NCBI GenBank assembly: GCA_002344895.1
Contig: DDUR01000086.1
Location: 1-60,929 of the forward strand
Length of the DNA: 60,929 nt
Direction of reading: 5' to 3'
Origin: Ignavibacteria bacterium UBA2333
GTDB taxonomy: Bacteria; Bacteroidota; Ignavibacteria; Kapaibacteriales; Kapaibacteriaceae
Below are positions 55,601-60,929 of the stretch, piece after piece. The notes beneath the pieces were generated by a model. That model saw only the letters and a program-made list of their open reading frames with translations, was not told where the DNA came from and searched no databases. The position numbers were made by a program, and so were the translations under genes. How positions within the stretch are numbered: the stretch's first letter is position 1; every line of letters starts with the position of its first letter.

Positions 55601-56923
55601 CTTGGACTTGCGTTCGACTATGAAATCGAACAACACGGCGGAAGATATCGTGTTCTCGATTCAGCAGAAGTAGTCTCAGGACCAAAAGACATCTATGTGG
55701 GTCTCTCGAACCAGTTGGATGCAGAGACCTATAAACCTGACTCACTCAATCTTCCACCAGGGTACATTGACCCATACTTCAACGGTGTTGGATTTGTAAC
55801 GTTGTATGAGGGATCGTACAACAATGGACCTGGAATCTACGAAGTTGAATTTGTAGAGGGCGGAACAGAACGGATAACAACAACATTTACAGCTGACCCA
55901 ACTCGTCCAAGTGACGGGTCTGGCACGGAAGTGACACGCACGTTCGATGTTCCGTACCTGAACATGAAGATCCGGAACGTTCACAGCTTTGACCGTGATC
56001 AAGTGAATCCAGACGGAAGCGTTACCAAGGTTCCCGTGAACTATCCGTTCGACCTGTCACCTGCAAACGTACCGTTTGCATATCCACCGCGGAATCAAAC
56101 GTTCCCATACGTAGAAATGGTCCCGTTGGGGTCATACAGCTCAGCAGCATTTGGTTGGAGAAATACTCGCATCAAGGAGGAGAATGGTGTCTCTGCCGTT
56201 CGTACACTTGCTGCAAACCGTGGGAACACAACGCTAAATCCTCTCGGTTCGCTGAACCGATACTATCAGTCGCGTACCGTATCAACGGATGGCGCTGATA
56301 CGCTCGACTTCGTCAATGTTATCTCGATCGCAGGAGCTCAATGGACGATCGACTTCACTGCACGTGGTCGTCGCGGCGCTGCAGCAACAGCTCGTGCAGT
56401 TCCAACAGTTTCGTCGACAGTGACAAACTATCCACGAACGGACTTCAAGGCCGGTGACAAGATTCGATTCTTCACCGCCGGTGGGGCCTTCGGTTATCCA
56501 TTTGACGGAGCAAAGGCCTTCATCCGCGTAGAGCAGTATGATCCATCACAACGTGGCACTGACTACACTGAAGATCAACTTGAGCAAGTTCAGGTTGTTC
56601 CGAATCCGTACTACGTTGCCCATGAAGGTGTACGCTCAGCATTCGAAGGTCAACTTTTCTTCCATCGTCTGCCACCAATCTGTACGATTTCGATCTACAC
56701 GACAAACGGTGATCTGGTGAAGCAATTCACCCACGACGAGCGCACATCGACAACACCTGACAAATTCGCAATGGATGTTTGGGATCTTCTGTCCTTCAAC
56801 CGTCAGCGAATCGTAAGTCAAATGCTCATCGCAAAAATCGAGACTCCAGGTGGAGCTTCGGTTGTCCGCAAATTCGCCATCGTAGTTGGCCCCGCACGAA
56901 TCAGCTCGGAGGCCTCTGAATGA
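52601..56923 (+). CDS. Large exported protein with possible C-terminal sorting-like tail
   Basis: 1440 residues. A signal peptide is likely (MTQQLLCRMLTLLVVLGVGA if translation starts at 52631; the ATG at 52601, preceded by GAGAGG, is also good). The chain is beta-rich throughout, with no catalytic motif that I can see. The C-terminus (VVPNPYY ... SIYTTNGDLVKQFTHD ... VRKFAIVVG) resembles the T9SS sorting/FlgD-like ending found in Ignavibacteria-type lineages. It lies between the TonB receptor (18 nt upstream) and a PorV-like gene (ATGA overlap). Codons are strongly biased, which fits high expression. Function unknown. Confidence 0.7.
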   Translation: MIKKNLHGDNMTQQLLCRMLTLLVVLGVGASALTARTKETAARKSKDDASGDVQREHTSVFEQQRNTVSNIDFWTTNYGIFGFDVRNGRGGTFWPRGRGNQYIFAGGAWFAAEKRQPGTETYRRRVMITYNPNSGLSWMVPGTIEDGKAPITSDAGIQKYRTYFSPDFSVSDGADRYNPTYPKWPIWDSSPNDTLRFNNYFGNYISDVGARSKSISPKGPAFISQEDIFAVYKDTDLSQYEGGVARRQAEGFPLGFQIEQTMYSWGFGDYGDILFLKYNFIHPASFADTLKNCWMAAVMDVDIALQNNPIAGAQNDRARYYNEEDTLNLAVQWSNATAGEAGRGFGYLGFNFLESPAVDTNGFMRKDKRKFPVTEQLGLRTMRNWPITFDPLENEDRYQFMSSGQTDGDDGPGDRRLLMATGPFNMRPGDSARIVVGIILATTAGGGDATGTPEDMAELIRKVRFAQSVYNNNFIAPRPPDYSAIRAVQGSNVAFNFPPEGWLPLNNGVAFQWDSTSEMSVDTLERGLDFIGYRIFRARRLDQDTFSVDNRPNDRRGPLGWKELARYELASPFLKSNIIEPKESVPLDQFQIVDPITSSTQRSVLVSKSLSGAIPWGTYFSNLLNQRTDQLVRGSNGQLDRSRFIKVDSIQFTTFEFAKDSLPLVQIENNPQNATTFGLNRNQEAAARDSLVQLILAGKVKERPFIFNEPITFKNQAGGDSVVIVPSPWDETFEVRSTLIAEFMRRVTSGRTFVDYGDDNRDGRVDYDANPEKSEKLINNIDYYYAVSAVDEGDYFLPSPRKLNGRISGLPNVVKATPGGARPGDRPSFTLNLDPTTANKLGGIYNVRLLVNDEQRFNQLFAGRTLEVEFYRLWGGYNWRQSVLTPPDPNAPDDGLYGTVFILRDSATRQTIGQFSSFLPPELCPTASVRGLPSYFTENAENWVGGDSVIYDTVRTQFGEIVRIDSVTFGLDVDDNFQKVTRRGTYTSDARCINQWAYGTLGLAFDYEIEQHGGRYRVLDSAEVVSGPKDIYVGLSNQLDAETYKPDSLNLPPGYIDPYFNGVGFVTLYEGSYNNGPGIYEVEFVEGGTERITTTFTADPTRPSDGSGTEVTRTFDVPYLNMKIRNVHSFDRDQVNPDGSVTKVPVNYPFDLSPANVPFAYPPRNQTFPYVEMVPLGSYSSAAFGWRNTRIKEENGVSAVRTLAANRGNTTLNPLGSLNRYYQSRTVSTDGADTLDFVNVISIAGAQWTIDFTARGRRGAAATARAVPTVSSTVTNYPRTDFKAGDKIRFFTAGGAFGYPFDGAKAFIRVEQYDPSQRGTDYTEDQLEQVQVVPNPYYVAHEGVRSAFEGQLFFHRLPPICTISIYTTNGDLVKQFTHDERTSTTPDKFAMDVWDLLSFNRQRIVSQMLIAKIETPGGASVVRKFAIVVGPARISSEASE

Positions 56924-58011
56924 TCACGATTCAAACACCTCGTCTCATGCGCAGATTTGTTGCCCTCAGCGCTCTTGTTGGTTCACTTGCAGCTACAACA
57001 GCATCTGCACAACCAGTAGCCGTCTCGGCTGGCGAATTCACGAAGGTCGGCCTTTCTGGAGGACAATTCCTCAAGATTGGCGTTGGCGCACGTGGTACAG
57101 CTATGGCCGGAGCGTATAGTGGTATTGCGAACGATGTCTCCTCGTTGTTCTGGAATGCCGCAGGTATTGCCGATGTCAAACACATGGCAGCCGAAGTCAG
57201 TCATACCTTCTGGTTCGCTGGAATGTCACACAGTTTTGCAGCTGGAGTGGTTCCACTTTCTGACAAACTTCGTGCAGCTGTGAGCTTTACAACGTTTAGC
57301 TCGGGTGACATCCGAGTTACAACGACGGACAAGCCGGATGGCACCTCAGGAATCTATAGCGTTAACGACGTTGCCATTGGACTGACCGTTGGTGGTTACC
57401 TCACGGACCAGTTCGCCTTTGGTGTGACTGGTAAGTATGTGCAACACGCATTTACAAATGCTAACGCCTCTGGATTTGTATTCGATGTTGGAACAAGGTA
57501 CAACACCGGCTACAATGGTATCACGCTTGGATTCTCCGTGAACAGCCTCGGTCCTGAGCAGCGCTTTGGCGGACCAAGCTTTGGACGATCTGCTCAACCT
57601 GTTCCAGGTGTTGATCAGCAACCGTTTGATCAAGAGCTCCGCACATCAACATTCTCGATGCCTTTGTCATTCCGTGCTGGTCTTGGTATTGACATGTTTA
57701 AGGGCCTTGTTGCAGACGCACCAGAAACGGATGCCGATGGGACAATCCTTCATCAGTGGCTTGTTGGTGCTGATTTCGAGACGTTCTCCGACGTACCAGA
57801 ACAATATGCCATTGGCACGGAATACACGTTCCGTGAGTTCATCAGCCTTCGAGCTGGATACCGTTTCGGACATGACCAATTTGGCCTGTCTGGTGGTGTT
57901 GGCTTAAAGTATCTCTCACAAGCATTTGAAGGCGGGATTGACTATTCAATCTCACCAACAGTGAATCTTGGTCTCGTTAACCGACTCAGCGTGACCATGC
58001 GATTCAATTGA
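56920..58011 (+). CDS. PorV/PorQ-family outer-membrane protein (FadL-like barrel)
   Basis: 363 residues. A signal peptide is at about 1-30. The opening block FLKIGVGARGTAMAGAYSGIANDVSSLFWNAAG is the PorV/PorQ signature, then barrel strands up to RLSVTMRFN. In T9SS the PorV barrel shuttles cargo from the translocon to the attachment complex. It is translationally coupled (ATGA) to the 1440-residue exported protein, a pairing that suggests this barrel serves that cargo. Confidence 0.9.
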   Translation: MITIQTPRLMRRFVALSALVGSLAATTASAQPVAVSAGEFTKVGLSGGQFLKIGVGARGTAMAGAYSGIANDVSSLFWNAAGIADVKHMAAEVSHTFWFAGMSHSFAAGVVPLSDKLRAAVSFTTFSSGDIRVTTTDKPDGTSGIYSVNDVAIGLTVGGYLTDQFAFGVTGKYVQHAFTNANASGFVFDVGTRYNTGYNGITLGFSVNSLGPEQRFGGPSFGRSAQPVPGVDQQPFDQELRTSTFSMPLSFRAGLGIDMFKGLVADAPETDADGTILHQWLVGADFETFSDVPEQYAIGTEYTFREFISLRAGYRFGHDQFGLSGGVGLKYLSQAFEGGIDYSISPTVNLGLVNRLSVTMRFN

Positions 58012-58029
58012 TGACTCTCTGACAACAGA

Positions 58030-58066
58030 AAATGCCGTCGTTCCGTCATACGGTCCGACGGCATTT
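58030..58066 (+). terminator. Hairpin terminator after the PorV-like gene
   Basis: AAATGCCGTCG pairs with CGACGGCATTT (11 bp perfect), with a further partial inner stem. The 3' arm ends in TTT. It lies 18 bp past the stop and closes the 49-58 kb operon. Confidence 0.75.
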
Positions 58067-58076
58067 CACGTTTCGA

Positions 58077-58091
58077 GCCCCCTTTGCCCCC
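58077..58091 (-). repeat. GGGGC-type dispersed motif (intergenic)
   Basis: Minus strand GGGGGCAAAGGGGGC, between the terminator and the GWxTD gene start (58100). Confidence 0.65.
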
Positions 58092-58099
58092 TGACCACT

Positions 58100-59521
58100 A
58101 TGCCTTCTATCTCGAATCGGCTTTTGCTGTGTATTCTGTCAGCAATCCTCGTTGGCTCAACCACATTGACGGCGAGCACACTCGACGTTGTTGTTGACGT
58201 TGTTCAGCTCAAAGGGACAAATGATGAAACACGTTGGGAGTTGCACTATTCCATTCCGGATACATCACTTTCATATCAACTTACTTCTTCAGGATATCGC
58301 GCCGTTGCTGAATTGTATCTAACAATCGTTACGGCCTATGGCGATTCCCTCTACGATGCATGGTCGATCGAAACGGAGTCACTTGAACGAAATCCTCAAC
58401 ACGCAGGATACCTAACAGGAATCCGTCGACTGAGCCTACGTCCTGGACAGTATTCAGTCACCTTTGCGGTACATGATCGGCACGACACAACCCGGCGAAT
58501 GACGTCAAGCTTTCAGTCTACCGTTCGGAACTTCGGTCGAACAGTATCTATGAGTGACGTTGTATTCACGCGGAAGGGCGACGCAAGCGATACGTCGTTT
58601 AAACGTGGGGATCTGGTCATATTGCCTAATCCGCGACATGAGTGTATCGGTGACGATCCGGCTCTCGACTTCTATTTTGAAGTGTATGATGTCAACAAGT
58701 ACGGTGTCGACACGGTGCTGCTTGAGTTCCGACTTCACGACTATGTCAATGAGAACGTCACACAATCCTACGTCAAGTGGGGGATAAACAAGGATATCAT
58801 CGGCCGTAGATTTACGTTGCCGGTGCCAACATTCCCGAGCGGAGTGTATAAGCTCGTTACGGTATTGAGATCATATCGTGACTCAGTGGAATTGTTTACG
58901 GCCGAAGACAGATTCTATATCCTGAACCCGACGCGGCCCCCGGAGGGGAGGGTGCTTGTTTCGGATGAAGAACGATTTATCGTATCCGAGTGGTATGCGA
59001 TGTCGCCAGAACGTACCGAACTACAGATGCAGTTAGCTGCAATCATCGCTTCACCACTTGAACGTGTCAGTATGGAAAAGCTAACAGACACGCGTTCACG
59101 ACAGCGATTCCTCTATCGATTCTGGGGCTCTCGCGATCCTGACCCTACAACAGAGATCAACGAGGCATTAATGGATTTTCGACTGCGTTTCGAACGAGCT
59201 AATGCGCAGTACAGAAATGGTCAATATGTTGAGGGCTGGAAAACAGACCGCGGTCGTATCCTGCTGAAGTATGGCACGCCTACGCAGATTGACAGATTTG
59301 TCCAAACACTCGATACAAGGCCGTACGAGACCTGGTACTATCAAAGTGTTCAGGGAGGTGCATACTTCCACTTTGTAGATTGGCAGAACACGCAGAATCA
59401 CCAGCTCGTACATTCAACAGCGATGGGTGAGATTCGAAACGACAACTGGTATGAGCAGTTTGCAAAGGCGTATTCTCCCGATCCGTTTAATCCTGATCGA
59501 TTAAAGCCCAATCAGCGGTAA
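58100..59521 (+). CDS. GWxTD-domain exported protein
   Basis: 473 residues. A signal peptide is at about 1-26. The middle is beta-rich. The C-terminal domain (about 330-440) has the GWxTD motif as GWKTDRGRILLKYGTP. GWxTD proteins are common in Bacteroidota/Chlorobiota-type genomes and are of unknown function. The start is ATG 58100; ACCACT precedes it, so there is no clear Shine-Dalgarno. The lipid A acyltransferase gene starts 7 nt downstream. Confidence 0.88.
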   Translation: MPSISNRLLLCILSAILVGSTTLTASTLDVVVDVVQLKGTNDETRWELHYSIPDTSLSYQLTSSGYRAVAELYLTIVTAYGDSLYDAWSIETESLERNPQHAGYLTGIRRLSLRPGQYSVTFAVHDRHDTTRRMTSSFQSTVRNFGRTVSMSDVVFTRKGDASDTSFKRGDLVILPNPRHECIGDDPALDFYFEVYDVNKYGVDTVLLEFRLHDYVNENVTQSYVKWGINKDIIGRRFTLPVPTFPSGVYKLVTVLRSYRDSVELFTAEDRFYILNPTRPPEGRVLVSDEERFIVSEWYAMSPERTELQMQLAAIIASPLERVSMEKLTDTRSRQRFLYRFWGSRDPDPTTEINEALMDFRLRFERANAQYRNGQYVEGWKTDRGRILLKYGTPTQIDRFVQTLDTRPYETWYYQSVQGGAYFHFVDWQNTQNHQLVHSTAMGEIRNDNWYEQFAKAYSPDPFNPDRLKPNQR

Positions 59522-59528
59522 CACGAGC

Positions 59529-60404
59529 ATGTCAACATCGCAGAAGATTCTGACGATCGCGCTTCGTGTGTTGGGCTTCTTCTCACAGCAATGTTCGAGA
59601 AGGGCGCGAAAGGGGCTTGGTGCGCTACTTGGCAGAATCTTGTATTGGGTTGGACCTCGAAGGAGAAAGATAACAGAGGACAATGTCCAAAAGGCATTCC
59701 CTGCACGAGGCGAAAACTTTCATCACCAAATAGTCAAATCATCGTATGAGAATATCGGGATCGTGGTTACCGAACTCCTTGCCGTACCGCGCCTGAGTGA
59801 AACAGATATTAAAAAATATGTAGTTTTTGACGGTATAGAGGTGTTGACTGAACGTGCAAGATTGGGAAAGCCATCTGTCTTGTTAAGCGGACACTATGGA
59901 AACTGGGAACTCCTGGCAATGGCTGGAGCACTTCATGCAAATGTTCCGTTCACAATCGTCGTTCACCCACAGAAGAACGTAGAAGCTGATATCCTCTTGA
60001 ACTCTTACCGAACGAAGTTCGGCAACATTGTTGTTCCGATGCGTCAAGCTGCGAAGACACTCATATCAACGATGCAACGAGGAGGATGTGTTGCCTTCCT
60101 AGCCGATCAACATGCAGATCCTGACAAGGATGCATGGATTGAATTCTTTGGTAGGCCCACACCAACCTATGAAGCACCGGCGGCATTGGCCTTACGATAT
60201 GGTGCGCCGTTGTTTGCGGCGTATGCAGTGCGACAGAATGATGCAACGTATCGTGCAGACTTTCATGAGATACCGTCATCAGATCTAACATCGACACCAA
60301 ATGACGTTCGAACACTCACGGAGCGTCACGTTCGGGACCTTGAACATTATGTCCGTGAGAACCCAGGATTATGGTCATGGCAGCACCGGCGGTGGCGTTC
60401 ATGA
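59529..60404 (+). CDS. Lipid A biosynthesis-type (LpxL/HtrB family) acyltransferase
   Basis: 291 residues, family length. The HX4E catalytic motif is GHYGNWE (His122, Glu127), followed by the conserved VVHPQKN, GGCVAFLADQHAD and the WIEFFGRPTPT block. It transfers a secondary acyl chain to lipid A or a related lysolipid at the inner membrane. A GGGGC-type motif (59602-59616) encodes the RKGLG stretch near the N-terminus. It overlaps the next gene by ATGA, so the two are translationally coupled. Confidence 0.92.
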   Translation: MSTSQKILTIALRVLGFFSQQCSRRARKGLGALLGRILYWVGPRRRKITEDNVQKAFPARGENFHHQIVKSSYENIGIVVTELLAVPRLSETDIKKYVVFDGIEVLTERARLGKPSVLLSGHYGNWELLAMAGALHANVPFTIVVHPQKNVEADILLNSYRTKFGNIVVPMRQAAKTLISTMQRGGCVAFLADQHADPDKDAWIEFFGRPTPTYEAPAALALRYGAPLFAAYAVRQNDATYRADFHEIPSSDLTSTPNDVRTLTERHVRDLEHYVRENPGLWSWQHRRWRS

Positions 60405-60929
60405 CATACATCTATGTCCAAACAGCGTTCCTTGGTGACGTAATACTAGGTTTACCAGCGCTTGCTGCGTTAAAGCAGTCGAATCCGTCGCATTCCGTCG
60501 TTCTTGTTACGACACCCATGGCAGCTGACTTCGTTCGCGGTTTGCCGTATGTCGATGACGTCATTGTTTTCGACAAGCGCCGTCAGCATGCTAGCGCAGC
60601 TGCAATGAAGACCCTTGCTGCGATCGTACGCCAGAGATTCACGAACATCCATGCTATCGTACCCCACGCCTCATACCGAACGATGCGTCTTGTACGTGCG
60701 ATGCGACCTACCAAGGTAACGACCTTTACAACGACGTGGACGCGATGGATCGCAACCAACGTCATTCCGTATCCCGGCGTACTTCACGATACCGAACGGC
60801 AGCGACAACTTGTTCAAGCTGCTGTGGGTGAGGCAATCCCATCGGTAACGGACGTACTCCCGCTCAACTTCGGTAGCACTTCTCCGGGAGAATTGATCTT
60901 CAAGGAATTCTCCGGGAGAACTCTCCCGG
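60401..60929 (+). CDS. Glycosyltransferase family 9 (heptosyltransferase-like), partial, carrying palindromic repeats
   Basis: Only the first 176 codons are in the window; no stop is reached. The N-terminus TYIYVQTAFLGDVILGLPAL and HAIVPHASYRTMRLVRAM fit ADP-heptose:LPS heptosyltransferases, which build the LPS inner core. It starts within ATGA after the lipid A acyltransferase. From codon 159 on, the reading frame runs through the palindromic repeat (STSPGEL ... EFSGRTLP), so the family's normal sequence is interrupted by repeat-encoded residues. Whether it is intact downstream cannot be seen. Confidence 0.85.
   Translation, partial: MTYIYVQTAFLGDVILGLPALAALKQSNPSHSVVLVTTPMAADFVRGLPYVDDVIVFDKRRQHASAAAMKTLAAIVRQRFTNIHAIVPHASYRTMRLVRAMRPTKVTTFTTTWTRWIATNVIPYPGVLHDTERQRQLVQAAVGEAIPSVTDVLPLNFGSTSPGELIFKEFSGRTLP
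60880..60929. repeat. Palindromic repeat copies at the window end
   Basis: A half-unit TTCTCCGGGAGAA (60880-60892) is followed, 15 bp on, by a full copy starting at 60908. That copy has arm TTCTCCGGGAGA, centre AC, and the opposite arm cut at TCTCCCGG by the window edge. Both are in frame in the glycosyltransferase gene. Confidence 0.85.

Overview
The window looks like chromosomal DNA of a Gram-negative bacterium of the Bacteroidota/Chlorobiota/Ignavibacteria assemblage, with a 'Candidatus Kapabacteria'-type lineage as my best guess. The reasons are several proteins with C-terminal type IX secretion (T9SS) sorting modules, a PorV/PorQ-family barrel, a GWxTD protein, a DUF4249 lipoprotein beside a TonB-dependent receptor, an FG-GAP/ASPIC-UnbV protein, and lipid A/LPS and lipoprotein maturation genes. 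The assignment is inferred from gene content only. No gene-free stretch is longer than about 240 bases.

Layout. 0-4 kb: a three-gene minus-strand operon (alpha/beta hydrolase, PH-like membrane protein, AsmA-like protein). 4.1-5.9 kb: an IS200-type Y1 transposase whose catalytic Tyr appears to be Phe, convergent with a Tat-type class V aminotransferase. 6.1-14.8 kb: a 2191-residue cytoplasmic histidine kinase (13 PAS-like and 2 GAF-like domains) followed by three overlapping response regulators and a small lipoprotein. 14.8-16.8 kb: a 13-unit array of a 13-bp repeat, then a hipBA toxin-antitoxin pair with its own operator-like repeats. 17-27.6 kb: TonB receptor plus DUF4249 lipoprotein, an OmpA protein, two T9SS cargo proteins, a VOC and a cupin protein. 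27.6-30 kb: housekeeping genes (tRNA-Arg, rpsT, murQ, DedA protein, tRNA-Leu). 30-39.3 kb: two large exported proteins, the second an 1895-residue beta-helix T9SS protein with strongly biased codons. 39.4-47.2 kb: lnt, a catalytic/non-catalytic M16 peptidase pair, a YIP1-like protein, and an ECF sigma factor with a membrane protein that looks like an anti-sigma/outer-membrane fusion. 47.3-58 kb: a T9SS propeller protein and an operon of TonB receptor, 1441-residue exported protein and PorV-like barrel. 58-60.9 kb: GWxTD protein, lipid A-type acyltransferase and a glycosyltransferase family 9 gene cut by the window edge.

How it fits together. Most of the window builds, modifies or senses the cell envelope: lipoproteins (lnt), lipid A/LPS, TonB-dependent uptake, and T9SS export with PorV-like partners. 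The ECF sigma/anti-sigma pair sits just upstream of surface-protein genes.

Two DNA-level patterns are not explained by the genes. (1) A palindromic repeat with 12-nt arms (TTCTCCGGGAGA and its complement around 2 nt) lies in frame inside protein genes at both window ends and has a 13-bp half-unit tandem array at 14.8 kb. It resembles in-frame palindromic elements such as those of Rickettsia. (2) A dispersed motif, GGGGC-(3 to 6 nt, A-rich)-GGGGC, occurs about every 3-4 kb in coding and non-coding DNA, far above chance.
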